A DNA stretch of 64,000 bases from Myxococcota bacterium (GCA_022842935.1 JALHOP010000002.1:186001-250000); one strand, 5' to 3'. Counted from the first letter of the stretch, positions 7,301-16,201 are shown. A program made the numbers and translations. The notes: generated by a model from the sequence alone, not told the origin.

Positions 7301-10281
7301 AACGCGAGGGAGATCTCGCGTTCGTAAATAAGGACGGAGAGGTCGGTGTACGCTTCATCGCTGTCGACAAGAACGTCAAAGCGGTCGACGTCGAAGAGCT
7401 TCGCGCCGTGCGTATCGAAGAACGCTACGTGTCGGTATTGCAAAGGCAAAACAACGGCTCATTTGCGTATCAGTCGGTACGTAAGGAAATCACGCGTGGC
7501 GAAGAAAAGCTCGCCATCAAGGCTGCGGGCACCCGCATGAAGCTCGACACCCGCGAACCCGGAACCTTCATCGTTTCCGTCCGCGACAAGCGTGATCTCG
7601 AGGTGTCACGCGTTCGCTATAGCGTCCAAGGAGAGGCTAACCTCTCCCGCAGTGTCGAGCGCAACGCTGAGCTCGAGCTGGTACTCGACAAACGCGACTA
7701 CGCAACGGGCGAACCGATAAACGTCGCCATCAAGGCGCCGTACGCGGGGAGCGGCCTCATCACCATCGAGCGCGACAAGGTGTACGCGCACAAGTGGTTC
7801 AAGACCGGGACCAACGCGACCGTACAGACCATCACTTTGCCGGCGGGTCTCGAGGGCAACGGCTACGTAAGCGTCGCCTTCACGCGTGACTCCGAGTCGC
7901 CGGAGATCTTCATGAGCCCACTGTCCTACGGTGTCGTTGGCTTCTCGGTGAGTCAAAAGACGCGCACGGTCGCGATTCAGCTCGACAGCCCCGAGCTCGT
8001 GAAGCCGGGCGACAAGCTCAACGTACGCTATAGCGCCGACCGCCCAACCAAGATGGTGGTCTGGGGAGTCGATGAGGGAATCTTGCAGGTGGCCCGCTAC
8101 GAGACACCAACCCCCCTCGCGTTCTTCTTCGAAAAGCGGGCCCTCGAGGTTCGCACCAAGCAGATCCTCGACCTCATCTTGCCGGAACATCACGTGGTCG
8201 CGGCGCTCATGAAACAAGGCGGCGACGGCGATGGAGGCGCGAGCAAGAACCTGAACCCATTCCGTCGCAAGCACGACGCTCCAGTCGCTTTCTGGTCGGG
8301 CATCATCGATGCAGGCACCGAGAGCAAGACCTTCACCTATCAGGTGCCGGACACCTTCAACGGGACGATGCGGGTCATGGCGGCGGCCCTTGCGCCAGAC
8401 GCGGTCGGCGTCGCTCAGAAAAAGACCACCGTTCGCGGACCGTTTGTCATCTCACCGAACGCACCTCTCTTCATCGCGCCGGGTGATACCGCCGAAATAA
8501 GCGTCGCGGTCGCCAACAACGTCGAGGGCTCGGGGAAAGACGCGAAGGTCGAGGTGGCCCTTCAGGCTGGCGACGGCGTCAAGGTGATGGGCGAAGCCTC
8601 GCAGACCGTAACCATCCCCGAGGGTCGCGAAAGCGCCGTCCGCTGGAAGCTCCAGGGCACGACCAAGCTGGGAGCGGCAACTTTGAAACTGACCGCGCGC
8701 AGCGGCAGCGCCTCGGCAACGTTGACGACCGACACGAGCGTGCGCCCAGCGAGCGCCTTCGCGAGCCAGGTGTTGTCGGGCATCGTTGCGTCCGGAAGCG
8801 TGGACGTCCCGCTCGCCCGCCGCCTGTTACCGGAATACGCAAAGCACGAGGTCACGGTCTCGTCGGCGCCGCTCGCTCTCGCGCGCGCCCTGCAAACCTA
8901 TGTCGAGAACTTCCCGCACCTGTGTACCGAGCAAGTGGTGAGCGCCGCGGTGCCGAGTCTGCTCTTGCGTCAGTACCCCGAGCTCGCCAGCAAGACGAAG
9001 CATTCGAAGCCAATCGTCGAGAACGCCCTCGACGTCCTGCAGTCGCGACAGAATGACGACGGTTCGTTCGGCTACTGGACGGCGTCCTCACGCGTGTCCG
9101 ACTACGCCTCGCTGTACGCGACGCACTTCATGCTCGAGGCAACGGAGCGCGGTCTTCCCGTGCCAGCCGAGCTCAAGAAGCGCGCGCTTGCGAACGCACG
9201 GGAGCTCGCGCGCCGTCCGCTCGCGGCGATGTCGTCCGCGCGGCTGCGTGCTTTCGCGGTCTATCTTCTGGCACGCGCCGGCGAACACTCGGCCCGCGAG
9301 CTCGCAGAGCTGCGCGACTTCCTACGTAAAGACCAGAGCGGCGCTTGGAAGAGCGACATCACGGTAGCGTTCCTGGCGGCTGCATACCGCCTGGCCCGTG
9401 ACGAGAGCGAAGCTTCGGTGCTCATTCGCACCGCAGAGCTCGCGCGTGAAGTGCCACGCGACCCTGGGACGCTCTACGACGAGCAAACCTACGCGGCGCA
9501 GCTCTTCTACCTACTCGCACTGCACTTCCCGGAACGTATCGCTGACTTCGACAAGAGGCTCATCGAGCGCTTGGTGCAGAGCGCCGGTAGTGGCCGCGGC
9601 AACACGATCGGTTCGGCCTGGACGCTGTACGCTTTCGCCGCGTACGCGCGCTCGGACGCGGCGAAGTCGGCCACGGGGAAAGCGACCGTGACCGCGACAG
9701 CCGACTCTGGTGCAAAGCAACCGCTGACGCTTCTGGGTGCGAGCTTCCCGACCAGCGAGCTCGCCCTCGACACCAAGAACCTGCGGATCACCAACGACAG
9801 TGACCTACCTCTGTTCTACGCGATCACAGTGTCGGGCTTCGACCGCGAGCCCGCAACGACGGCCGAGACGCGGGGCATCGAGATCATCCGCTCCTTCGAG
9901 GACGACAAGGGCAAAACGCTCACCGAGGTCCCCCTCGGGGAGACCGTAAACGTCCATGTGAAGATGCGCGCGATCGAAGGAACGGTGCATGACGCGGCGG
10001 TGGTCGAGCTGCTCCCGGCCGGGTTCGACCTCGTGCTCGATGGGAGCGGAGGTCGCGTCATGACGCCGGCAAGTACTTGGCAGCCAGAATACGTCGACGC
10101 ACGCGAAGATCGAGCCGTCTTCTACGGCGACATCACGAAAGACATGAAAGAGGTCGTCTATCGCCTACGCGCGACGACACGTGGCACCTTCATCGTCCCG
10201 CCCACGCACGCAAGCGCGATGTACGTGCCCGAGGTTCGCGGCAGCGCAGCGCGCGGCTCCATCGCGGTCGTCGGTCAATGA
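4393..10281 (+). CDS. yfaS: Bacterial alpha-2-macroglobulin (YfaS/ECA2M type)
   Basis: About 1,962 residues, a giant periplasmic protease inhibitor. One membrane helix near residues 46-66 (FGQIMALVVGVSALGSLG) is followed by a Pro-rich linker (PNPPPPRK) and a long array of beta-rich macroglobulin domains. The thioester motif CTEQ is at residues 1511-1514, in FPHLCTEQVVSAAVPSLL. The Cys and Gln that form the thioester are present; E. coli has CLEQ at this place. A helical thioester domain (NDDGSFGYW, YATHFMLEA) follows, then a receptor-like C-terminal domain. There is no lipobox, so it is anchored by the helix and not as a lipoprotein. It overlaps pbpC by ATGA, the known yfaS-pbpC partnership: trapped proteases outside, wall repair beside. 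Start ATG 4393; a TTG at 4363 is possible but less likely. Confidence 0.93.
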   Translation: MSKLRSLLSRFFAFIFGTFDWDPPPWLEAVGRGMGRFLRGLRSLHFGQIMALVVGVSALGSLGTWLALRPRPPEPLRATLTAYAPNPPPPRKGRDPVPAPEPARLVFDQSVAAMELVGKPVTAGISIKPQVAGAWQWVSDRELVFTPEAHWPVGVTYDVHVARPAIAPQAKLANDDCEIATQPFKATINDFSFQQDPVDPDGKYVFGTIAFNYPVQRTDFESRVVAELVDPKSGKTTPLELTVSYDDLRFEAYVKSAAISTPNDDLVARLIVRGGVRAEAGGDAAKEPQQQETRVPGRYGVFSISDASATVVRDEKFDPEIVLIVGTASGIDEKKIAKAVQVVELPANKPGEDGDEPIKNYAWSNAGEVSKDVVKKSPKVNLTPVPAEREITTQHTFKLASVGTQQRDITPGRYLLVRIPKGLEAHGGYIAKDDFETIVRVPRYPQEVRIMHEGALLSVAGDKRLNVMVRGVPSVKIELARVLPGELNHVISMTSGPFATASFNNYRFDEQNVSEIFSEIRDLDTNNPRIAQYTVLDFSQRVQPQQGGRRGLFIVKVTAWDKEKNAPADLTTTYQTVGGDQGDGDEGEEDSERYGSDESDYESPAAYDQAADRRFVLVSDLGLLVKTDPQKNAKVFVQSIARGEPVDGATVEVIGKNGLPIVSRRTDGGGIADIPALTGFKNEETPIAWVVRDGGDLAFMAMDRDDRELDMSRFEVGGVRTKGNADALTAYAFSDRGIYRPGDTFHAAFMVKPVDWSKPVAGVPLQLVVVDPRGIEVKKQKLALPASGFIELAYTTFETAPTGDYTVNAYIVNDKRGNALLGSVSVRVEEFLPDRLRIETRIGDGKLGGWMAPEDLAAHIGLYNLFGTAAAEHRVAANMYLSPQAVSFAAFKDYAFTDPAAADESYEESLSECTTDGDGHCDFALDLKRFAGSSYMVSVYATGFELDGGRGVSGSARALVSPRPYFVGVKREGDLAFVNKDGEVGVRFIAVDKNVKAVDVEELRAVRIEERYVSVLQRQNNGSFAYQSVRKEITRGEEKLAIKAAGTRMKLDTREPGTFIVSVRDKRDLEVSRVRYSVQGEANLSRSVERNAELELVLDKRDYATGEPINVAIKAPYAGSGLITIERDKVYAHKWFKTGTNATVQTITLPAGLEGNGYVSVAFTRDSESPEIFMSPLSYGVVGFSVSQKTRTVAIQLDSPELVKPGDKLNVRYSADRPTKMVVWGVDEGILQVARYETPTPLAFFFEKRALEVRTKQILDLILPEHHVVAALMKQGGDGDGGASKNLNPFRRKHDAPVAFWSGIIDAGTESKTFTYQVPDTFNGTMRVMAAALAPDAVGVAQKKTTVRGPFVISPNAPLFIAPGDTAEISVAVANNVEGSGKDAKVEVALQAGDGVKVMGEASQTVTIPEGRESAVRWKLQGTTKLGAATLKLTARSGSASATLTTDTSVRPASAFASQVLSGIVASGSVDVPLARRLLPEYAKHEVTVSSAPLALARALQTYVENFPHLCTEQVVSAAVPSLLLRQYPELASKTKHSKPIVENALDVLQSRQNDDGSFGYWTASSRVSDYASLYATHFMLEATERGLPVPAELKKRALANARELARRPLAAMSSARLRAFAVYLLARAGEHSARELAELRDFLRKDQSGAWKSDITVAFLAAAYRLARDESEASVLIRTAELAREVPRDPGTLYDEQTYAAQLFYLLALHFPERIADFDKRLIERLVQSAGSGRGNTIGSAWTLYAFAAYARSDAAKSATGKATVTATADSGAKQPLTLLGASFPTSELALDTKNLRITNDSDLPLFYAITVSGFDREPATTAETRGIEIIRSFEDDKGKTLTEVPLGETVNVHVKMRAIEGTVHDAAVVELLPAGFDLVLDGSGGRVMTPASTWQPEYVDAREDRAVFYGDITKDMKEVVYRLRATTRGTFIVPPTHASAMYVPEVRGSAARGSIAVVGQ

Positions 10282-12620
10282 AGTGGCGCGGGTTGTGGCG
10301 AGCCATCGCCGCGACCTGCGTCGTCGTGGCCGTCGCGCTTTTCGTCGCTGGCAAGCCGCCGTTGCTCGACGATGTGAGCTTCGGCGTCGCCATCACCGAT
10401 CGCGACGGTAAGCTCCTGCGGCTCGCGCTCGCGGCGGACGATCGCTACCGTGTCTACACGACTCTCGATGAGATCGCGCCCGCGCTCGTCGATGCAACGC
10501 TCCTCTACGAAGACCGCTGGTTCTATCGACACCCGGGCGTGAACCCAGTGGCCGTGCTTCACGCGCTGTTCGACGCGGCGGCAGGCGCGCATCGGCGCGG
10601 CGCATCGACGATCACCATGCAGGTGGCGCGACTGCGCTATGGGCTGGTGACGACGACGCTCACCGGGAAGCTCTGGCAAATGCTGCGCGCGCTCCAGATC
10701 GAGGTGTTCCACGACAAGCGCGAGATTCTGGAGGCGTACCTCAATCTCGCCCCGTATGGAGGCAACGTCGAAGGCATTGGCGCGGCGAGCCTCGTCTACC
10801 TCGGCAAGCCAGCGCGTGAGCTCTCACGGGCAGAGAGTATGGCGCTCGCCGTCATGCCGCAGAGCCCGAACCGCAGGGCGCCTACCCGCGAGGGCCTGAC
10901 ACCCGCCGACATGCGAGCCGCCCGCCAACGCTTGATCGAACGCTGGCGCGAACAGGTTCCCGAAGACGACGCCGAGGTCCTCGCGGCTGGCGCCGACCTC
11001 GCGGTCCGACCCCGCTCGGACCTGCCGTTCCTCGCGCCGCATGTCTGCGATAGCGTTGTCGCTCAGCGCCACGATATACTGGGGCCGTCGCCAGGCGAGA
11101 TCCGCACCACCATCGACCGCGGCCTACAAGACCTCCTCGAGCGCAGACTGTCTGGGTGGGTCGAGCGCGGCAACGACCGGGGCATCGAAAACGCCGCTGC
11201 GATGCTGGTCGATCGCCACACCATGGAGGTTCTCGCGAGCGTTGGCTCGGCGTCGTTCACGAATGATGCAATCGCGGGACAGGTCGACGGCACGCGCGCT
11301 CGCCGCTCGCCCGGGTCGACACTCAAGCCGCTCATCTATGCGCTGGCGCTCGAACAAGGACTCATTCACCCCCGCACGCTCCTCACCGACGCCCCGGCCC
11401 GCTATGGCATCTATGAGCCCGAGAACTTCGACGGAACGTTCGCTGGACCGATCAACGCGACCGACGCCTTGGTGCGCAGCCGCAACGTGCCCGCAGTCGA
11501 GCTCGAGTCACGACTGCGGTCGGGCGGGTCAACGAGCTTGTTCGATGTCTTGACCCGCTTAGGGGTCGTTAGCGCCAGCAGCCGCGAACGCTATGGCTTG
11601 TCCTACGTCCTCGGCAGCGCTGAAGTATCCATGCGCGAGCTCGTCGTCCTCTACGCGGCCCTCGCGAACGGTGGCATGCGGCGTGAGCTTCGCGACCGCG
11701 TAACGATGAACGGTACGGCCGAGGAGCGGCTCACCAGCCCAGAGGCCGCCGAGCTGACGGTGGCTATGTTGCGCAGCCAAGAGCGTCCGAACGCATCCCC
11801 CTTCGCCCCTGTCCGTGATCGCGTCGACGTCGCTTGGAAGACCGGCACCTCCTACGGCTTTCGCGATGCCTGGACGCTTGCCATTGCCGGTCAGTACGTT
11901 TTGGCGGTGTGGGTTGGAAACTTCGACGGTCGCGGCAACCCCGTCTTCGTCGGTCGCACTGCGGCTGCACCCTTAGCGTTCGAGATCATCGATGCGCTAC
12001 GCCCGAAGCTGCGCAACCCGGCGCCACCGAGCTTCACCACGATTCACCAAGGTGAGGTCTGCGGCGTCTCGGGTATGGTGCCTGGAGCCCATTGTCCCCG
12101 CACGCAGCGCACCACGTTCATCGCTGGAGTGTCACCGATCGCGGCATGCGACATCCACGCTCCGATCGTCATCGACGATGCCACCGGCGAGCGTGCGTGT
12201 CCCGGTGAAGAAGCGGGGCCTGGCCGCCACCTCGAGGTCTACGAGCTCTGGCCGAGCAACGTCGCCCGCGTTTTCGAGCGCGCCGGTCTCCGCCGCCGGG
12301 TGCCGCCGAAGTACGCGTCCCGCTGCAAGCTCGACGACACGAGCAGCACGGGCAAGCCGCCGCGCATCACCTCGCCGCAGTCCGTCCTCACCTACAGCCT
12401 CCGCATCGACGACCCGCGCTCGTCGGTGGTGCCTTTCGCGGCCGTGACCGACGCCGACGCGCGCGAGCTACGCTGGTTCGTCGACGACCGCTACGTCGGA
12501 CAAGCCGCCGCTGGCGAGACCTTCATGTGGCCGGCTCACCCTGGCAACTTCGTGGTGCGCGCCGTCGATGACAACGGGCGCGCCGATAGTCAGCAGCTCT
12601 TGGTTGAACGGGTCGAGTAG
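10278..12620 (+). CDS. pbpC: Penicillin-binding protein 1C
   Basis: Bifunctional peptidoglycan synthase, about 780 residues. It has an N-terminal membrane helix (about residues 9-27) and a GT51 glycosyltransferase domain with EDRWFYRHPG (catalytic Glu78) and GASTITMQ. The transpeptidase domain has all three motifs: S347-T-L-K350, S401-R-N403 and K521-T-G-T. The C-terminal part (PRITSPQSVLTYSLRIDD to the end) is the BiPBP_C domain that marks PBP1C. The start is chosen at the ATGA overlap with the alpha-2-macroglobulin gene. A strong hairpin follows the stop. No catalytic residue is missing, so an active enzyme is expected. Confidence 0.96.
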   Translation: MKWRGLWRAIAATCVVVAVALFVAGKPPLLDDVSFGVAITDRDGKLLRLALAADDRYRVYTTLDEIAPALVDATLLYEDRWFYRHPGVNPVAVLHALFDAAAGAHRRGASTITMQVARLRYGLVTTTLTGKLWQMLRALQIEVFHDKREILEAYLNLAPYGGNVEGIGAASLVYLGKPARELSRAESMALAVMPQSPNRRAPTREGLTPADMRAARQRLIERWREQVPEDDAEVLAAGADLAVRPRSDLPFLAPHVCDSVVAQRHDILGPSPGEIRTTIDRGLQDLLERRLSGWVERGNDRGIENAAAMLVDRHTMEVLASVGSASFTNDAIAGQVDGTRARRSPGSTLKPLIYALALEQGLIHPRTLLTDAPARYGIYEPENFDGTFAGPINATDALVRSRNVPAVELESRLRSGGSTSLFDVLTRLGVVSASSRERYGLSYVLGSAEVSMRELVVLYAALANGGMRRELRDRVTMNGTAEERLTSPEAAELTVAMLRSQERPNASPFAPVRDRVDVAWKTGTSYGFRDAWTLAIAGQYVLAVWVGNFDGRGNPVFVGRTAAAPLAFEIIDALRPKLRNPAPPSFTTIHQGEVCGVSGMVPGAHCPRTQRTTFIAGVSPIAACDIHAPIVIDDATGERACPGEEAGPGRHLEVYELWPSNVARVFERAGLRRRVPPKYASRCKLDDTSSTGKPPRITSPQSVLTYSLRIDDPRSSVVPFAAVTDADARELRWFVDDRYVGQAAAGETFMWPAHPGNFVVRAVDDNGRADSQQLLVERVE

Positions 12621-12651
12621 TAGACCACGCTCTCAGGTGGTTTGCTGCTCT

Positions 12652-12683
12652 GCCACCCAACGATGGTGCACATCGCGGGTGGC
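12652..12683. terminator. Hairpin between convergent pbpC and the 12.7 kb gene
   Basis: GCCACCC pairs with GGGTGGC (7 bp); inside, CGATG pairs with CATCG around a GTGCA loop, with a small internal loop between. It lies 31 bases after the pbpC stop and 19 bases after the opposing gene's stop. There is no clear T-run on either side, so termination is likely but not certain. Confidence 0.55.
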
Positions 12684-12702
12684 AACTCAGCGCCGTCAAA
12701 AC

Positions 12703-14460
12703 CTACGGAGCCACCTTCACATTGCGCCCAAGCAGGCCTTCGATGAACGGCTTGTGGTAGATGAGCAGAGACTCTTTGTCGGCCCCGAACTTCTCCAGGC
12801 GCTTCATCACCTGCCCAGCAAGCTCTTCACGCTGCGCCACAGTGATGCCGTCGAAGTACGGCCCCAGGCGGTCGTAGGTGTAGTGCATGACCTTGGTGAA
12901 CGGCCAGAAGTAGAAGAACGTGGTGTGCGCAACCTTCAGCATGCCCGCGATCAGCGCGGCCGCCTCATCGATATGGCCCTGTTTGGCCGCCGCTGACGCT
13001 TCAACAACATACCGCTGGCAGCTGGTGACGAAACCGGCGCGCAAACCAAACCACGATGAGGCGCGTCGGTCGATCATGGCTGTGCGAATACGCATGTTGC
13101 GAAAATCGCGATCGATGTTCTTGCCGAGTGACGGACGGGTCGCACCCGCCCAGCCCAGAGCGCGACCGAAGGCGAGGAACTTCTCCAAGCCAAACCGCGC
13201 GGTGACCGTCAAATAGCTGATGAGCGTCGGGATGACTTGAGCAAAGCCCGCGACCGACCAAGCCGGCGCCAGCGGCAAGAGCTTCGCGTACCCGAAGGTC
13301 GCTCCACCAGCCACTACGACGAACGCTCCAACCGACAGGAGGGCCGCCTTCAGTTCACCGCTCTCGCCGGCGTTCTTGGCCATCGCGCTATTCATCATGC
13401 GCCAAAGCTCGTCGCTCGTGGCAGGGCGGCGCTTCTCTTGCTCGAAGACGCGCAGGTCTTCGAGAACATCTTTCATGCCCTTGCTGAAGGCCTTTCGGAT
13501 CTGGTCCGACTCCTTGTAGCCCTTGCCCTTGACGACTTCCTCGAGGCCGGCCTTGATCAACTCTCGCGCCCAGACATCGGGATCTTTTTGGCTGCGATCC
13601 GAGATCGCAAGCGCGCCCGCCTCATCACCCCACGGAAGCCTGAGCTCTCTTGGGGGTTTGTCAGTCGTAAGCCCGGCCATCATGGCTTCGACATACTTCT
13701 CGAGGCCCTTGTCGGCGCCACCGTCGAGTCGCAGCGCCTCGGCGATGGTGGCCTTTCTGAGCTCGGCAAGCGTTGCCTCGGGGTATCCCACGAAAAGCAC
13801 GCGCATCTCGTTGAACAAGAGCTCGTAGGGGTTCGCGGCCTCGGGCTGATGTTGCGGCCAGAGGCGACGGTCATCGACCAGGGTTGCCCCAAGAATACGC
13901 GCCGCGCCCGCGACGTCGTTGGATTTCAAGCGATCGGAAGCCGCTCTGCAGGGTTTACGCATGGCGAGGCAATACGAGCCGAAGTCCGACAGTGGCCCTG
14001 CCACCCAGCCATCGAGCCCACTGCGGGTTGCGAAGACGCGAACGAAGTCGGCCTCGTAAAGCGGGTCGATGCCGCGGAGGACTTCGCCCTGCTTGTCGCC
14101 TTCGACCCATCGCGCTGCGCGAACGCTGAGCGGCGCGGTAATGAACTGAATGGCGGGCTGGCCCGGCGACATGGCGATCTGGGTGCCAATGTTGACCAAG
14201 GGGTTCGCGGCGGTGGCGTAGGTTGGCAGCCACTCCCGGATCCCAAGCCGCGCCAAACCACCCGCGACGCCACCGGCGATGTAGAGACCAGTGGAGATCC
14301 AGCGTGACCGATTGCGCGATTTCGCGTCGGCCGCGGCGACTTCGACATCGACCGGTCTGCCGATCGGCGCACCAACTTCCGGTGGTGTCGCACTACCCGC
14401 CTGCAAGCCCTGGAAGTTCGGTAGCCCCTGGGGGCCAATGAACGGTCCGGTCGCTGTCAT
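12703..14460 (-). CDS. Unknown protein with hydrophobic hairpins, 585 residues
   Basis: Second gene of a two-gene operon; it starts in an ATGA overlap with the gene upstream. I recognise no family. The N-terminus (TATGPFIGPQGLPNFQGLQAG) is Pro/Gly-rich, disordered-looking and lacks a signal peptide. A hydrophobic region follows (about residues 55-110, STGLYIAGGVAGGLARLGI then ATAANPLVNIGTQIAM). A mostly helical middle holds several charged segments. A second hydrophobic region (about 375-440, LLSVGAFVVVAGGATFGYAKLLPLAP and beyond) precedes a helical tail. Layout and parts of the first hydrophobic region resemble the neighbour at 14457-15713. It could be a membrane-inserting secreted protein or an internal membrane scaffold; neither is shown by sequence. 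Confidence 0.72.
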   Translation of the reverse strand: MTATGPFIGPQGLPNFQGLQAGSATPPEVGAPIGRPVDVEVAAADAKSRNRSRWISTGLYIAGGVAGGLARLGIREWLPTYATAANPLVNIGTQIAMSPGQPAIQFITAPLSVRAARWVEGDKQGEVLRGIDPLYEADFVRVFATRSGLDGWVAGPLSDFGSYCLAMRKPCRAASDRLKSNDVAGAARILGATLVDDRRLWPQHQPEAANPYELLFNEMRVLFVGYPEATLAELRKATIAEALRLDGGADKGLEKYVEAMMAGLTTDKPPRELRLPWGDEAGALAISDRSQKDPDVWARELIKAGLEEVVKGKGYKESDQIRKAFSKGMKDVLEDLRVFEQEKRRPATSDELWRMMNSAMAKNAGESGELKAALLSVGAFVVVAGGATFGYAKLLPLAPAWSVAGFAQVIPTLISYLTVTARFGLEKFLAFGRALGWAGATRPSLGKNIDRDFRNMRIRTAMIDRRASSWFGLRAGFVTSCQRYVVEASAAAKQGHIDEAAALIAGMLKVAHTTFFYFWPFTKVMHYTYDRLGPYFDGITVAQREELAGQVMKRLEKFGADKESLLIYHKPFIEGLLGRNVKVAP

Positions 14461-15713
14461 GGGCGCACGCCCCCGTTCGCGATCACCTGCAGGATGGGTC
14501 GGAAGTACGACTTGATTGCGGCCTCGACTTCCGGAGTCCGGGGGTCAGTCGGCGGTGGGCGGTGCGTCTTGATGCGCGCGAGGGTGGCGTCAATGAACGC
14601 ATTGCGAACGGCCTCGGGCACGCGCTCGAACCATCCACCCAACCCCTGATTCAGGATGAGCATCGCGGCCTTGAACTCTGGCCGTATCGCAAAACTGAAG
14701 ACCTCGGCGTTGATCATGGAACCCGCGTAGATCATCGCGGCTTCCTCCACCTTCGCGCCAGCCTCGTCGATGTCCGCTTTGGTGCCGCGAGCGAGCAGCT
14801 CCGTCGCCTCTTTGAGCAGCTTGGTGGCGTCGATGGTCGGCTCTTGCAAGCGCGTGATCATCGCCTGCACCGAGAGGCCACCGTTGAGCGCGAGGCCGTT
14901 GACGCCGTTCGCAGCAAGGTTGACGTCGACGAGCGACTTGATGGTCTCGGCGCTATGGCTCGCCTTGATGGGACTCGTCTTGAGCGACCAGGTCGTCACC
15001 CAAGCGCTGAACGGCTCGATGATGCGTTGCGTGAGCAGGAACGTGACCGCGCCTGCAACTGCGTTGGTGAAGCCCCAGAGCGCCGGGCCGATCGCTGTGT
15101 TGATCGTCGCTGCGTAGGCGGGCGCCACTGCCTTCAAGCCAAGGTCGACACCAATACCAAGCGCGCCTGTCGCAAGTAGCGCTCCACCGAAGAGCAAGCT
15201 CGCCTTCGCGAGCGCTGCCGAGTTGGAGGACGCCATCGCGCGGTTGTAGCCGTCCTGGTCGACGATCGGGCCCGTGCTTCCGGGAGTCATCACCTTCTGC
15301 GTGATGGCGGTGACTCCATAGCCGGCGATCGCTGTCGCAGCGCCGAGCACTGCTGGCCCAACGGTCCAGCTGCCGACCGTCAACGAGGCGAGGGATGGAA
15401 AGAGCGCGGGCAACCCGAGGTAGACGCCCACACCTGCCGCGGCGCCCATCAAAACCGGGACGCCAGCGCGCAACCACTTCTTGTATTTCTTCTCTTCGGG
15501 GGGCGCGGCCTGCGTGGTGGCGGAACTGACCAGCGCCTGCGCGGCCAAGGTGTCCTGAGGCGCCATCCACGGCAACGTCGTCTGCCGAACGCTTTCCGGC
15601 AGCTGGACCGCGGGTTCGGGGAGCTGCGGAAGCTGCCCAGGCGATGAAGCACGAGTACGCTGACCGCCGACCTCTGGGGATTGCATCAATGTCTCCGCTG
15701 AATGGCGAGACAT
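14457..15713 (-). CDS. Unknown protein with an internally duplicated membrane hairpin, 418 residues
   Basis: First gene of the operon with the 585-residue protein. The first 75 residues are disordered and Pro/Gln-rich (SPGQLPQLPEPAVQLPES), with no signal peptide. Two hydrophobic modules of about 60 residues follow and align with each other. The first has GVGVYLGLPALFP, GPAVLGAATAIAG and ITQKVMTP. The second has GIGVDLGLKAVAP, GPALWGFTNAVAG and LTQRIIEP. A helical C-terminal domain of about 180 residues ends in a Pro-rich segment. Start ATG 15713; TTG at 15725 would add four residues, and neither has a good ribosome site. No family is recognised. A pore-forming or translocator-like role is only a guess from the hairpins. 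Confidence 0.72.
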   Translation of the reverse strand: MSRHSAETLMQSPEVGGQRTRASSPGQLPQLPEPAVQLPESVRQTTLPWMAPQDTLAAQALVSSATTQAAPPEEKKYKKWLRAGVPVLMGAAAGVGVYLGLPALFPSLASLTVGSWTVGPAVLGAATAIAGYGVTAITQKVMTPGSTGPIVDQDGYNRAMASSNSAALAKASLLFGGALLATGALGIGVDLGLKAVAPAYAATINTAIGPALWGFTNAVAGAVTFLLTQRIIEPFSAWVTTWSLKTSPIKASHSAETIKSLVDVNLAANGVNGLALNGGLSVQAMITRLQEPTIDATKLLKEATELLARGTKADIDEAGAKVEEAAMIYAGSMINAEVFSFAIRPEFKAAMLILNQGLGGWFERVPEAVRNAFIDATLARIKTHRPPPTDPRTPEVEAAIKSYFRPILQVIANGGVRP

Positions 15714-15877
15714 CGTATCGTTCAAATCCAGAGATGGTTCTCTAAACCGTACACGCTCGGCGATGACGAACGCGTCAGGTGTCCGCCATGACGCTCACAA
15801 GGAAAGAACGTGGCGTAGCGCTTCTTGCGTTCACCTTTATCGGTCTGGCGTCGGAAAGGTTGCGTCGGGGGTGACGA

Positions 15878-16201
15878 TCATTCGAGCCCTTTGTCTCGAC
15901 GGTAGGTCAGGCAAAGCTTACTGCCCGCCTGGACCCGCCGGCAGGGGCTCGGACGGTCACTGTAGATGACACACCAGACGTTGCGCCCAAGCGCGCCTCG
16001 GAGGGCGGCGCAGCGACCGTCGGCGTCCAGTTTCAGGTGCGCCTCACCGGCCTCGTTGAAGATGACGAAGCGCTTCATGAGGTCCTTGCGCTTGCGAATG
16101 CCGTCGCCCAGCTCGACCGCTACGTAGTCACGATAGCCTTCACTCGCGTTGGCGGTGGTGTTGGTGCAGCAAGCACCACAACGCTGGCAGTCATAGTCCA
16201 C
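15878..16201 (-). CDS. YkgJ-family cysteine cluster protein
   Basis: About 107 residues. Begins MDYDCQRCGACCTNT, the CxxCxxCC motif of the YkgJ family (predicted zinc or iron binding), with further Cys in GRCAAL, VWCVIYSDRPSPCR and KLCLTYRR. The SDRPSPCR segment fits the family's second Cys patch. Small soluble protein of unknown biochemical role. It is divergent from the damaged SIMPL gene with 22 bases between start codons, so their promoters must overlap. The gap before the next minus-strand gene (15714-15877) shows no gene; it holds only a small AGAGA/TCTCT hairpin at 15730-15743. Confidence 0.85.
   Translation of the reverse strand: MDYDCQRCGACCTNTTANASEGYRDYVAVELGDGIRKRKDLMKRFVIFNEAGEAHLKLDADGRCAALRGALGRNVWCVIYSDRPSPCRRVQAGSKLCLTYRRDKGLE

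Noticed and set aside
13237-14307. 356-residue plus-strand ORF opposite the 585-residue gene
   Set aside because: The reverse strand gives an ATGA-coupled two-gene operon with coherent hydrophobic hairpins and an internal duplication. The plus frame is patchy, with no domain.
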